Origin: Pseudeuparius sepicola
Taxonomy: Eukaryota > Arthropoda > Insecta > Coleoptera > Anthribidae
Reading direction: 5' to 3'
Length of the DNA: 64,000 bases
Assembly (NCBI GenBank): GCA_963920635.1
Contig: OY987305.1
Span: forward strand, 21,414,876 to 21,478,875
The notes beneath the pieces were generated by a model. It saw only the letters and a program-made list of their open reading frames with translations. It was not told the DNA's origin and ran no database searches. A program made the translations under genes and the position numbers. Below are positions 9,931-21,072 of this stretch, one piece after another. Each line of letters begins with the position of its first letter. Position 1 is the first letter of the stretch.

Positions 9931-10725
9931 CAGTGCCCGCCAAAAAGTCTGCACCATATGGGAAATGAAAAAATTTTCCGAAAAATGGGCTTATTTAACC
10001 GAATTTCGAAAAAAGTCATAAGAAAAATATGTTTCCTTCGCAATTTTATACCCCTATGCAAAATTTGAAGAGCCTACTACGATTTTTATATTTTGCCCTT
10101 TGTTGCCCTTTTCCGTATTTGTTAATCCATAAAAGTCGATCCTATGGAATTTAAAACACTCATTGACTGAATACATACTGCATAATACTTAGTTTACAGT
10201 CTAAATAGCCTTCTTTTCCTTTTTTTTTTGCAAAAAAATTAAAATGAGGGCTTGTTGAAGAAGCACGCTTGGTGCAAAACTGATCTCATTTTTACAGATA
10301 AACACATAAATTCGATTTACAAACTTCTTTCTATAGTAAATGGTTGTAAAAACACACAAATATTTCTGTTGTGCTGATCTGATCAGAAATATCTAAAAAA
10401 TTTAAAATATTATGTCCAATAATATCCAACAAAGGGCAAAATATGAAAATCGTATTAGGATCTTGAAATTTTGCATAGGGGTATAAAATTGCGAAAGAAA
10501 CATATTTTTCTTATGACTTTTTTCGAAATTCGGTTAAATAAGCCCATTTTTCGGACATTTTTTTCATTAATGTCAAATTTGACCTATAAAAGAGACTACG
10601 TCACAACATTTGATTATGTAAATTTTGGTTCTAGAGCAAGCAAAACCTGATGCCGCAAACAAATTTTCCGTAAGTTATTTATTAAAAATTTTTCCCGTAC
10701 GGTGCAGACTTTTTGGCGGGCACTG
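9931..10725. mobile_element. Tc1/mariner-type MITE with TA target duplication
   Basis: The ends are CAGTGCCCGCCAAAAAGTCT and its complement, each flanked by TA (9929-9930 and 10726-10727). The arms extend inwards over 150 bp with good similarity (for example GGGCTTATTTAACCGAATTT and its complement at about 9986 and 10528). No transposase remains. The CAGTG start and TA duplication point to a mariner-family transposase as the source. Confidence 0.85.
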
Positions 10726-10908
10726 TATACGTTGGACGTATAAATAGCCACTTCCTACCTTTTATTCTATTTTCCATTATAGTAATGCAAAACAAGGTGT
10801 TTTAACTTATTAATTTGTTTATTTCAAAAACATAAAAATGAAATATCAAATTATAAAAAGAAACAACTCAGAATAGAATTTTTAAACCTTTGGCACTTAG
10901 AAAATACT

Positions 10909-11103
10909 TTTTTGCTTAACTCCACACGCCAAAACTTTTGTTTTTTTGCCTCAACGCGCGTTCCACTAACCATGTTAGCATCATCAGGAGATGATGTTAA
11001 CATGGTTAGTCTTAGACTTAATCATATGATGATGCTAACATGGTTAGCGAAACGCGCGTCGAGTGCAAAAACAAAGTTTTGGTGTGTGAAGTTAAGCAAA
11101 AGA
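10909..11103. repeat. ~195-bp palindromic element
   Basis: The arms pair over about 78 bp: TTTGCTTAACTCCACACGCC against GGTGTGTGAAGTTAAGCAAA, then CAACGCGCGTT and CTAACCATGTTAGCATCATC. The centre repeats GATGATG and AACATGGTTAG once more. Non-coding; an open frame at 10912-11160 is read-through. Confidence 0.75.
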
Positions 11104-11303
11104 AGTAAAAAAAAAAACAGATTTACAAGGGCGGTTCATCAATTATTGTCCCTAGACTAGTTGGCGTTGACCGAAACAATCGGTACTCTAGTAGTACAAC
11201 TGTCAACATCTGTCAGTCTTGCTTGCCAAATTTCAATATCACATCGTTTCAAATATTCGAGTAAGAATTTTTATTCTTGGGTTGTGCATAGTGAATTGAG
11301 AAA

Positions 11304-11531
11304 ATGGAGAAAAATGAAGTGAGGGCTCTTTTAGTCATAAAATATCTGCAAAAGAAAGGGTTGACTCCAAAGGAAATTTACGAGGAAATTTACATGGAGT
11401 GTTAGGTGATGATAGTCCTTCATATCAAACTTAAAGAACAACTGCGTGGTTCTCGATTTTTGAACGATGAAGAAGTGATTGAAGTTCTAAGCGGCTGGTT
11501 GGGAGAGCAAGAAAAACAATTTTACGAGAAT
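11304..11531 (+). pseudogene. Mariner transposase relic (two N-terminal-half pieces)
   Basis: MEKNEVRALLVIKYLQKKGL from ATG 11304 resembles the first helices of mariner/SETMAR-type transposases. A stop follows at about 11403. After an internal deletion the text resumes as RFLNDEEVIEVLSGWLGEQE, the familiar mariner block late in the catalytic domain. The reading is then cut by a large inverted-repeat element at 11532. Beyond that element, CCACGTAGTTACTGGACACC followed by CTGTATA at about 12510-12556 could be the mariner 3' terminus. The element is dead. Confidence 0.65.
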
Positions 11532-12472
11532 ATCTATGGGTCAAATCTCAATAGTTGCTGAGGTTGTAGTCCTTTTTTAAAAAAATTGAATTATGGCAAT
11601 ATCTCCCAAACTAATCAAGCTGCTGAACTGAAATTTGGCACTGCTGTGTTTTTGGGTATGGAGAATAAGCTGAAAATGTCAATTTCTACGTATCTCACAG
11701 AGAGCGCCACTTGCTCTGTTTTTGGATCGTGCTTTTACTCGTAACTTTGTTGAGGTTATCTTTTCGGTCCTGCAGGTCCATCATTTTAGTGCATCTTTTC
11801 ATTCTGCAACAAAGAGGTGCTCTTGTTTCATAACGATCAAATCAACGGTTTGTATTTAAATTGTCAAAACATGCCCCAAAACACCTGTTGATTTCAATAT
11901 TCGAAAAATGAAATATTCACCTACTGCTGTCAAATATCGCACAACGACTCTACCATTTAAAGAGAGAAAAAAACCCACATGAACAATGTCCCAAAAAATG
12001 TTCACTTTCAAAATGAAACGGATTGAAACTCGACAAAATTTGGACACCTTATTTCAAGAAAACAAATATGTTTTGATCAATGTTCATTTGGCATTTTTTT
12101 CTTCATTTTCAATGTACAGTTGATCTATAACATTTGAAAGCAGTAGGTGAAAATTTTATTTTTCGGATATTGAAGTCAACAAGTGTTTGGGGCACGTTTT
12201 GGCAATTTAAACGCAAACGGTTGATTTGGTCGTTTAGAAACAAGAGTATCTTTTTGTTGCAGAATGAAAATATGCACTAAAATGATGGACCTGCAGGACT
12301 AAAAAGATAACCTCAAAAAAGTTATGAGTAAAAGCAAGATCCAAAAACACAGCAGTGACAAATTTCAGTTCAGCAGCTTGATTATTTTGGGAGATATTGC
12401 CATAATTCAATTTCGAAAAAAGAACTACAACCCCGTACTACCCCAGTAACTATTGAGATTTGACCCGTAGAT
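11532..12472. mobile_element. Long snapback element A (~940 bp)
   Basis: The ends read ATCTAYGGGTCAAATCTCAA in opposite orientation, and almost the whole element folds on itself. The arms of about 400 bp pair with perhaps 80% identity (for example AGGTCCATCATTTTAGTGCA at 11773 and its complement near 12275). The centre is AT-rich. It interrupts the mariner relic. Its inner arms are related to those of the element at 31.87-32.85 kb, while the outer arms differ. Confidence 0.75.
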
Positions 12473-12607
12473 GTTAAGCTTAATCGTAATATTTTGACGT
12501 ACCCTACCTGCTCCCGCAAGATGTCCACGTAGTTACTGGACACCCTGTATATTGTTTTATCTGAAACAATTTTTGATAAACTAAATTGAGCTTCTATTTG
12601 ACCGAAC

Positions 12608-13264
12608 CTCAGAGAAATAACCAAGGATAGAGGGAGCAAAAGCATTAAAATGCACCTGTTTGTAGTTAACCAACATCTTATGCAAATTTACCGAAGTAAA
12701 CAAACATTACGGCCTTGTGTACAACGTTAACCTGTGATAGGATATATCCTGAGAAATATCAATTTGGCCGCACACCACACACTTCCTGCACCCCATTGTA
12801 TACAAAATCAGTCACTATAGATCCTAAATACTAATAAATAGTCTATAAATTAGCAAAAAAAAACAACTGAAAACACGAAAAATACATACACAATACAATC
12901 AAAAAACTTGACTCGCTGGGCAAACACGAAACAAATACCGCTGAGTAATGAACACGGTGGCAACGGCCATGTTGGGCGGTTTGAGGTACCTATCTGTTGA
13001 TCATTTTATTAAAGTGATAATATTTACTTACTATAATTACAGGGCAATTTAGTTTTAGTTTAAAATTGTTACATACAAGGAATTAATAGCTACAATTTCT
13101 AATTTAGCGTTATGGGATATCTGCCTTCATTTAATCTCATTATTGAACCCATCTATTTTGAAATGAAATGCTGTAAACAATGTAGTACTTGGCATCACTC
13201 AAAAAGATGTTGGCTCTGTTTACTTTTTGTTCTTACTCCCTCTATCCTTGGTTATTTCTCTGAG
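12608..13264. mobile_element. MITE with 29-bp perfect terminal inverted repeats
   Basis: Positions 12608-12636 (starting CTCAGAGAAATAACCAAGGA) are the exact complement of 13236-13264. The interior of about 600 bp is non-coding. The superfamily is not clear from the ends. Confidence 0.8.
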
Positions 13265-13640
13265 AACTGAAATTCAAAAAGATGGTAACTTAGTTTGTAC
13301 AGAGACTCGTTTTTCGGGGTAGAAAAATGGTGTTTAACAAAAAAAGAAAAAGGACCATGTGTTGGTGATCTCTTTAATTGAAGTATGTTCGATGCTGAAA
13401 ATTACAAAATCTGGCTTAGAGCTAAGAATGAAAAATACAATAACAATTAATTACCTGATACCAAGCCTTAAGTTTCAAGAAATTATTATAAATTAATCTT
13501 CCACAAAATCAACGAGAAGGGCTACCAGCACGAACAGCAAAATGCGCATCGAAAACACTTCAAAAAAAAATCTCGGTTTTTTCCAACATACAAAAAAGAA
13601 TGTTAAATTCAATAACGGCATTAATAGCGTACTCTCATTG
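13265..13640. other. No gene recognised
   Basis: AT-rich intronic DNA between the 657-bp MITE and the duplicated segment. No domain or strong repeat was seen. Confidence 0.4.
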
Positions 13641-13647
13641 AGAATTG

Positions 13648-14520
13648 CAGAAACATTTCCAAGTACAGAAATAGGAACCAATAACCAAAGAAGGTACCAC
13701 CAGAATTCTTTGTTATGTTACGCTTTAGCAGCCTCCGTGGCGATGTTAGTACAAGCCCCGAATTGGGGATGTGCTGACTGAAACTGCAAATGTGCTGTTG
13801 GCTCCTGCCTGGACTTCATTCGTTGCTTCCCAAATCATTCCTATCTTTTTGATTTGGTTGATGTTACACCGAACTGATGATTGCCAAATAGCATGAAACA
13901 CGTGTATGCGGTTACTAGTTTTTTTTGTTTTCTAACATTGAGTGTTGAGTGCTTATGCCCATTATCACTTGTTATGTTACAAATTATTGTAGAAATATGT
14001 TGATTGTTGCTGTCATCGACATCAATAGTACCTCTAGAGTTTTTAAATTCTGTCAAATTATCATTCATTTTAAAAATAGAATGTTTCTCTTGAGAAAAGT
14101 AAGCAATATGCAGTACACCTACCCTGAATAATTAAAAGAAACTTCTGTGACTTCGTAATTTCAAAATTTTGGGGATTTCTTGGTTTATTCTGGAATATAA
14201 TTAATTCTGTTCTTGTTTTCTTCTATTCTACGTCGAACATTTCCAAGTACAGAAATAGGAACCAATAACCAAAGAAGGTACACCAGAATTCTTTGTTATG
14301 TTACAAATTATTGTAGAAATATGTTGATTGTTGCTGTCATCAACATCAATAGTACCTCTAGAGTTTTTAAATTCTGTCAAATTATCATTCATTTTAAAAA
14401 TAGAATGTTTATCTTGAGAAAAGTAAGCAATATGCAGTACACGTTCCCTGAATAATTAAAAGAAACTTCTGTGACTTCGTAATTTCGAAATTTTGGGGAT
14501 TTCTTGGTAAATTCTGGAAT
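13648..14520. repeat. Local segmental duplication; first copy carries a ~258-bp insert
   Basis: The segment at 14230-14520 (AACATTTCCAAGTACAGAAA, then TTGTTATGTTACAAATTATT) repeats 13648-14190 at high identity. The first copy is split after TTGTTATGTTAC (about 13709-13720) by roughly 258 bp that end in a second TTGTTATGTTAC (about 13967-13978), so the insert has 12-bp direct repeats at its edges. Read on the minus strand, the insert contains KLVTAYTCFMLFGNHQF and RIGMIWEA. These are faintly like an HMG box, but I would not assign it. Confidence 0.6.
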
Positions 14521-14559
14521 ATAATTCTGTTCTTGTTTTCTTCTATTCTACGTCGAAAA

Positions 14560-14820
14560 TTTCTTCAGTCTAATAACGAAAATTTCTTTCATTTAACTTT
14601 TCTTGTTAAACGTCGGGGTATTCTTAAGTTCCACATCTGTTTTTTATTTAATTCCACGTAGGAGTTTTCTATAGGTCAACATCGGAGTTCTACGTAGAGA
14701 CTCCCTTGGACCTTCTTTTATGGCTCAAAGCCCAGATTCTACGTCTGGGTTTTCTTTGACTTTTAGTTCAACGTCGGAGTCTTCTTTGATTTTTAGTTCA
14801 ACGTCGGGGTCACCAATGTA
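14560..14820. repeat. Degenerate ~29-bp minisatellite
   Basis: Repeated variants of TTTAGTTCAACGTCGGRGTC and TTCTTTGA run through this stretch. The cleanest pair lies at about 14755-14815. On the minus strand the end reads TTGGTGACCCCGACGTTGAA, which resembles an LTR-retrotransposon primer-binding site. LTR origin is possible but unproven. Confidence 0.45.
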
Positions 14821-14932
14821 TGGCATTTTTTAATTATACTTTAATGATGAGAATATTATAGAAAATAAAAGATTTTATATTTTGACACTTTTATTTTATC
14901 TTTGTTAAAAACAATATACCTTACAGTGGAAC

Positions 14933-15320
14933 TTCTCTAACTCGAATCTCCAAGGAACAGAATGTAAAATTTGAGTTAGGTAAAATTCGAGTTAGGTAAA
15001 ATTCGAGTTATAGAAAAATATGAATTCTTCTTTGAAGAAATCAGTAATTTTTTTGTGTTGAATGAGACCATTTTTCTTTGTCTATAAAATATTCCACTAA
15101 ATTTATGGAAGCATGTATTGCACATACATTTTCTCTGGACGAAACAAAATTCCTTACATTTTCGATAGCAGATATCGCTTGGTCAAATGTAGGTATAGCA
15201 ACAGTTAGTTCATTACGAACAAAATGTTCTATGACACTATCTTCATCGGTTGGGAAACACATTGTATGCACACCATCATCGACACTAACATAATCTTAAA
15301 ATGCAACATCATTCAAGGGT
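14933..15320 (-). pseudogene. Pogo/Tigger-type transposase relic, C-terminal part and terminal repeat
   Basis: The left end TA-CAGTGGAACTTCTCTAACTC matches pogo/Tigger terminal repeats. On the minus strand 15041-15300 encodes a transposase C-terminus with DYVSVDDGVHTMCFPTDEDS and AISAIENVRNFVSS, ending near SHSTQKNY. One codon upstream is a stop. The piece that should precede it lies at 21165-21330, separated by a Harbinger element and a LINE. I therefore read both as one Tigger copy split by later insertions. Confidence 0.65.
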
Positions 15321-15458
15321 TAAGAGCCCACGCAGACAGAGGGCGGTCAGGCGTTCCACGTTCAGAGTTCTGCGTTCTTTTTTTGGGAGTTCCGAGGGCA
15401 TACATGCGGCGGCCAATTACCAGCGTTCCAGTTTTGCTCCAAATATTGGGTGTGAAAC

Positions 15459-15650
15459 ATGTTCTCATCATCCTCCGATGAAGAAGAAGCATTGCTTTTG
15501 TGGAGCCTGGAAGTGTCCAAAGAGAAAAGGAAAAAGGAAATACTGGATGCACGCACCCGATTAATACCAAAGGAGAAGATCAAGGAGAATTTAATACTCT
15601 TTTTGCTGAATTGCTTGAAGATGAAGAACGATTTTTTATTTATTTTTATT
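15459..15650 (+). pseudogene. Harbinger nuclease, N-terminal remnant
   Basis: It begins MFSSSSDEEEALLLWSLEVS. After a frameshift near 15530 it continues with HPINTKGEDQGEFNTLFAEL and LEDEERFFIYF, the highly conserved N-terminal block of insect PIF/Harbinger transposases. The frame is cut at 15650 by a T-rich run, and the DDE domain is absent. Confidence 0.75.
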
Positions 15651-16192
15651 TATATTTATTTATTTATTTATTTTTTCAACTGGAGGAAAGCTATTCCTGC
15701 AAAAGAGAGGCTGGCAGTATTTTTATTTATAAGGTAATATTTCATTATTTCAAAAGAAATAAAACTATTACATTACTAAAACAGGGTGTCTACCAACCTG
15801 GAAAACCTGGAAATGTCAGGGAATTATTTTTGGTCAGGGAAATCAGGGAAAAGTCAGGGAAATCTATCAAATAACCTGGAAATTTGTGGTTTAATAGATA
15901 TAAAAATAGGAAATCTTTAATTCTTACAAAAACTAATCAAAATTATATCATATTCATTTTGATTCTACTCCACAGAGATCGCATATTATGGTATTTATTT
16001 ATATGTGATCCCTGTGCTTCTACTATACTCCAAAGATAATCTAACTAAATAAGATTTTATGAAGCTATTTATTTTTGTTTTGAAGATGTTTATTTTTTAT
16101 GTTTTTTTTATTTTGGAGAATGTGTAAAAGATATTTGTTTGTTTTATATGTGATTTTATATTTTTACAATAAATCGTGTATCTTTATTTTTT

Positions 16193-17386
16193 ACAGGGTG
16201 GCTCATTATAAATTGACACGCCATTGCTACTTTTTGAGGTTAGAAAAAAAGTTTTTTTTACAAAAGTTATAGATACTAATACAAAGTTTTTTGTGACACT
16301 ATTGGACCTTATACAGTGTGTTCTAGAAAGTCGTGGCAGACATAACTTATATTTCTTTAAATGGAACATCTTGTATATTTTTGTTATATGTTCACTCCAA
16401 CCGTTCGTTCAGAACTAAGCCTTTTTTTGAGGGATTACTCCTTGGGTCATAGGCTGCCATGAAAGACAAATGCTAAATTATAGTAATAGCTGACAGTTTG
16501 CAAGTATATTCATGCTATGGAAAACATAATGGTCTCTTTTAAGATTTCAGGGAAAATGAAGTAGGGAAATTGAGAGAAATAAGAAATTTTAAATAGTAAC
16601 ATAGGTAATAAACTTCGTCAAATTTATTGTTTGTAATTTAATTTTTTGAAAGCGACAATGACATTTAGAAAAAGGATAAATTTTTATATGTTTTTGTGGG
16701 ATTATTTAAAAAACAGAATTTATTATGACAGACCGAAAAATGTAGAAACACTGAAAAGTAGAATTCGGGAAGAAATCCACATATTAAATACCGAACACAG
16801 CAATTTTATTGTTGCCCCAATAAACAGAAACTTAGTAGCAAATATCAATAAATTCATACGTATATCCTTTGTCTAAATGTTATTGTCGTTTTCAATAAAA
16901 ATTAAATTTCGAACAATAAATCCAACGAAGTTTATTAACTATGTCACTTATTATTTAAAATTTCTCATTTCTCTCAATTTCCATTCTTAATTTTCTCTGA
17001 AAACTTAAAATAGCCCATTTTGTTTTCCAAAGCGTGAATATACTTGCAAACTGTCAATAATTGTTACTATAATTTGGCCTTTGTCTTCCATGGCAACCTA
17101 TGACCCAAGGAGTAATCCCTCTCAAAAAAGGCTGTTCTGAACGAACGGTTGGAGCGAACATATAACATACATGCTTCATTGGAATCGGAAAAATGCGTAG
17201 AAAATATCCAAGGCGTTCCATTTAAAAAAACAAAAGTTATGTTTGCCACGGCTTTCTAGAACACACTGTATAAGGTCCAATAGCGTCACAAAAAACGTTG
17301 TATTAGAATCTAAAACTTTTGTAACAAAACTTTTTTTTCTAGCCTCAGACACTAGCAAGTTAAGGGGGGTGTCAATTTATACTGTA
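16193..17386. mobile_element. Tc3/mariner-like element with ~420-bp inverted arms
   Basis: The outer ACAGGGTGGCTCATTATAAA pairs with TTTATACTGT at the right. The arms pair over about 420 bp (for example GAACGAACGGTTGGAG at 17140 and its complement at 16396). The short unpaired middle (16640-16890) carries the last part of a DDE transposase. This gives an element reduced to two arms and a transposase tail. Confidence 0.75.
16646..16876 (+). pseudogene. DDE transposase C-terminal fragment (Tc3-like)
   Basis: FLWDYLKNRIYYDRPKNVET followed by LKSRIREEIHIL matches the C-terminal block, usually LWGYLKDRVY...LKxRIREEI, found in many insect Tc3/mariner-like transposases. The catalytic core is missing and the tail is short. 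Confidence 0.65.
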
Positions 17387-17753
17387 CTTTATTAACCTCG
17401 TTAGCAACAGTTTCTGCCAAAAAGTTGAAATTCCAAGTCACTTTATAACTTTCTTCGAAAACATAATCGGACAAAATTTGCACATTTATTTAATTAATGT
17501 CAGATGACATCACTAAAACTAATAGTCCGCTTTTGAATTTTTTTGTTAGTAAGCACGATCGTTCAGAGTAATTTCATCCTAGGGGATCTGTTGACTCTTC
17601 CATTTTATTCAAATTCACATATTTATCTCAGTAGGTAGGTATTAGTCAGGGAATTTTTTGCTTTTTGGTCAGGGAAAACCTGGAAAAGTCAGGGAATTTT
17701 AAAAGCTCGATTTGGTAGACACCCTGTAAAAAAATATTTCGCCTTTACTATTA

Positions 17754-18149
17754 TTACAAATATTTGTAAGTAGATTTATGAACTGTGTCATCCAAATCCA
17801 AAAGTGCACGTCCTACGGTCTCATAATAGTTGGTAAATTCTGGAGATGTGTTCGAAGGAGTCGACATCTGACTTTCCTGGTCTGTTGATGATGGAGACAT
17901 AACATGGGGCAATTGGTCTTGATGTGGAGGGTATTGTTGCGTCATTTCAGGGCTACCAAAAGTAGTATCTCCTGCTGCTTGCCAGCTCATAGCGAGCAAA
18001 TAAAGTTGCTATGTCGAGTTTTAGCATAGCTTGCTTTCTTGGTGGAAACTTTCTGCTTTCTTCTCACGATTTTTATAATCGTTATTACTTAAGTCGTTTA
18101 ATAAACGTCTTTCTCGAACTAATTCGATTAATTTTTCTGTTTCCGACAT
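17754..18149 (-). pseudogene. MADF-type DNA-binding protein of the Harbinger element
   Basis: On the minus strand from about 18149: MSETEKLIELVRERRLLNDL and SNNDYKNREKKAE, the opening of a MADF (Myb/SANT-like) domain. A frameshifted and stopped stretch follows at about 18000-18050. The tail is Pro/Ser/Gln-rich (MSPSSTDQESQMSTPSNTSP) and ends NYYETVGRALLDLDDT. In Harbinger elements this second protein brings the nuclease to the ends. Confidence 0.7.
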
Positions 18150-19350
18150 AGTTGAACGCCTGAACGGTCACACGTTCTTTGTCTTTCCGTGAATTGAACG
18201 CCGGAACGCAACAGTTCTCTTTGACCGCCCGGTCTGACTACCGGCAGTGCGTATTGTTACTAAGACATACATACATTCCAAAGAACGCAGAACTCGGAAA
18301 GTCTGACCGCCCTCTGTCTGCGCGGGCTCTAAGGGTGGGGATGATGGCATATGCTCTAGTCTAATAAAAAAACACAAAGAAAAACTAATAAGACCTCTTA
18401 GTCACATCATTGATTTGATTTTTAGCACTGGTCTCTTTCCACAAAAATTAAAAACCATAATAATTGTTCCTCTGCATAAACAAGGTAACAAACAGTTAAC
18501 TAACAACTATAGACCAATAGCTCTGACCAGCACTGTAAGCAAGTTGATTGAAAAGTGTTTTAAATCTAAATTAGTGAATTTCCTGGTTAAACACAAAATT
18601 TTAAATGAAAACCAATTTGCTTTTAGAGAGGGTTTGAGCACTGAGAATGCACTCTGTAAGGTCACAGAAGAAATAAAAACTTAGATAAGGGCAAGAAGGT
18701 CATTGTCATATTCTTGGACCTGCAGAAGGCATTTGATACGGTGACACTTAAGCCCCTACTAGAGGTTCTGGAAAGTTCTGGAATCGGAGATATACCAAAA
18801 AACTTCATAAATTCTTACTTATCACACAGAAACCAAAGTGTAAATATCTCCGGAGTAGAAATTCTAAACAGGAAACAAAGCTAGGTCTACCTCAGGGCAC
18901 AGTCCTCTCTCCAATACTTTTTAACTTATATATTAATGGAATTTTCCCAGTGCTAGATCATAATGTTTACTGTTTTGCTGATGATGCAGTGGTGATTGTT
19001 TGTGGGGATGACTGGGATTCAACCAGGCAAATGGCTGAGGTGTCTTTAATGAAAATAAAAAAATGGCTTGTTAACTCACTGCTCTCCCTTAATGTAAATA
19101 AAACCAAATTTCTTGCCTTCTTCTTATCGCCGTGTTCCTCACCTGGTTTCGAAACACTCCATATGCAAAATAGGCTGTGCCAACCAAACAGCACATGTGA
19201 CTGTACCCAAGTAATAAAAAGAGTAAACAGCATAAAATATTTGGGAGTTATCTTGAATGAGAATTTTACCTGGAAAGAACATATTCAATATGTTACTAAT
19301 AAGATTATAAAATAAATATTTAAATTTTATGAACTAAGACATATCTTAAC

Positions 19351-20142
19351 TAGTGCTGGCAAAAACCGGAAAAAATCAAAACCGATTAATCGGTTTCTGT
19401 TAAAATCTGTTTCGGTTAAAATTGGTTAACCGAAACTACATCAAATTCGGTTTTCCGTTTAACCGATTAAGCGGTTAACTGGTTTTCGGTTAACCGGGTT
19501 TCTGTTAACCGGTTTTTGGTTAACCGAAAACCGGTTTTTGCCTCAAATAACCGATTATTGATTAACCGCGGTTCTGACACTGTTTTTTTCCTTAAATTTA
19601 ATTCAAAATCCGAAAACGTGATGACAACTGGCAAATATGAAGACGATAGAGAGAATAGAGACAGAATTCACAGAACAGAACTATAGCCATAGCCTTCGTC
19701 CGCGACGTCACACGTTGGCGGGAAAGTTGTAAATTTAAATTTAAAGAAAAACTAAAGAAAAAATCGAAAACTGAAAGACACGGGTCCATTTTTTCCCATT
19801 ATCTATCAATAAATCCAAGAAAATATTTTTTTTTTCGAAATTACAAGAGCCCATACATCAAAAACTGAAAAATTGAAAAGCAATTAATGGTTTCCACTAG
19901 AACCGGTTTTGGTTAAAATCGTTTACCAGCATAATCATTAACTGAAAACCGAGTAACCCGTTAACCGAAAACCGATAAATCGAAAACCGATTGTTCGAAA
20001 CCCGAATTAACCGGAAACCGGTTATTCGATTTACCGAAAACCGGTTAACTGAATAACCGGTTTTCGGTTTGGATCAAAACCGCGGTTAACCGAAAACTGG
20101 TTAATCGGTTAACCGAAAAATCGGTTTCGGTTGCCAGCACTA
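19351..20142. mobile_element. hAT MITE, copy 1, with 8-bp target duplication
   Basis: The ends are TAGTGCTGGCAA and its complement, with the 8-bp duplication ATCTTAAC at 19343-19350 and 20143-20150 inside the LINE. The subterminal parts are dense in AACCGGTT, CGGTTAACCG and AACCGAAAACCGG variants in both orientations (six exact AACCGGTT). The centre (AAAGACACGGGTCC region) is shared with 27.28-27.40 kb and with copy 2 at 45.46-46.20 kb. Confidence 0.88.
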
Positions 20143-20805
20143 ATCTTAACATTCAAGACACTAAAAACAGTCTATTTTGCTCATAAATTATGGTATCTTG
20201 GTTTGGGGTAATGCAGGCACAACAGTAATGCAAAAATTACAAATATCACAAAAATGGGTTATAAAAGTTATGCTCTTCAAAAATAAAAGATACTCTACAG
20301 AATTAGTTTACAAAGATAGCCAATTGTTTACTCCACATCAACTTTATATAAAATCCATCATAAGATTTATGTTAAAATACAATTATTATAAAGAAAGTAT
20401 AAGCCATAATTTAAATACTAGATTTGCAACATTGAATAATATAGCTCTGCAAAACCCAACACATAATGTTTGTCTTAAGCATTTTTATTGTATTGGTCCC
20501 AAAATATACAACATGTTGCCATTAGACATTAGAACAAAACCATATCATAAAGTCAAAAATGTCATAATTAAATGGATATCTGATAATACTAGGACTATTA
20601 GTGAAATCACATAATCAATTCAAAGTATCTTATAGATAGTAGAATTTCTTAAAAACCTCAAAATTTACTCATGACTGTGGACAATAGCACACACTCAGTA
20701 TTGTAAATACCATTGTGTGCTACAATTTTGGCAATAGATTGTAATTTAGCTAGTAAGTTAGAATAATGAAATTTATAATTGTCTACTTAATTTCTCTAAA
20801 AGAAG

Positions 20806-21072
20806 AATTGAAGACCTCGGTGCAAAAACCGGACAAGTCCACTTTTGGGTAAAATTGACTTTTTTCACTACATTTGTGTATTAAAATATCGCCGATCGAT
20901 TGGTGTAAGAATCAGCAAAGTCCAAAGCAGAATAACGTTGATATATAGCTTTAGGACTTGGCCGCTCGCATTCTTGGGTGCAAGAACCAGACAAGTCCGG
21001 GAGTTTCTTTTTCATTTTCCCAAAACTTATAAACTATGGACTTGTCCGGTTTTTGCACCGAGGTCTTCAATT
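20806..21072. mobile_element. Short MITE in the LINE 3' UTR
   Basis: The arms of about 38 bp, starting AATTGAAGACCTCGGTGCAA, are inverted at 21036-21072. A related CCGGACAAGTCC motif recurs near the middle (about 20985). Non-coding. Confidence 0.75.

Larger units (their letters stand above)
15781..17727. mobile_element. Element with 16-bp TIR nested in the Harbinger
   Basis: ACAGGGTGTCTACCAA at 15781 is the exact complement of 17712-17727. Inside both ends are runs of GTCAGGGAA and CCTGGAAAA in mirrored order. The middle is occupied by a further nested element (16193-17386). Confidence 0.75.
15324..18329 (+). mobile_element. PIF/Harbinger element with TAA target duplication
   Basis: The ends are GAGCCC(A/G)CGCAGACAGAGG continuing GGCGGTCAG, inverted at 18296-18329. 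TAA lies directly outside both ends (15321-15323 and 18330-18332), the classic Harbinger target. Inside are the start of the nuclease gene (plus) and a MADF-type DNA-binding gene (minus), the usual two-gene convergent set. Most of the nuclease has been replaced by nested insertions at 15.78-17.73 kb. Confidence 0.88.
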
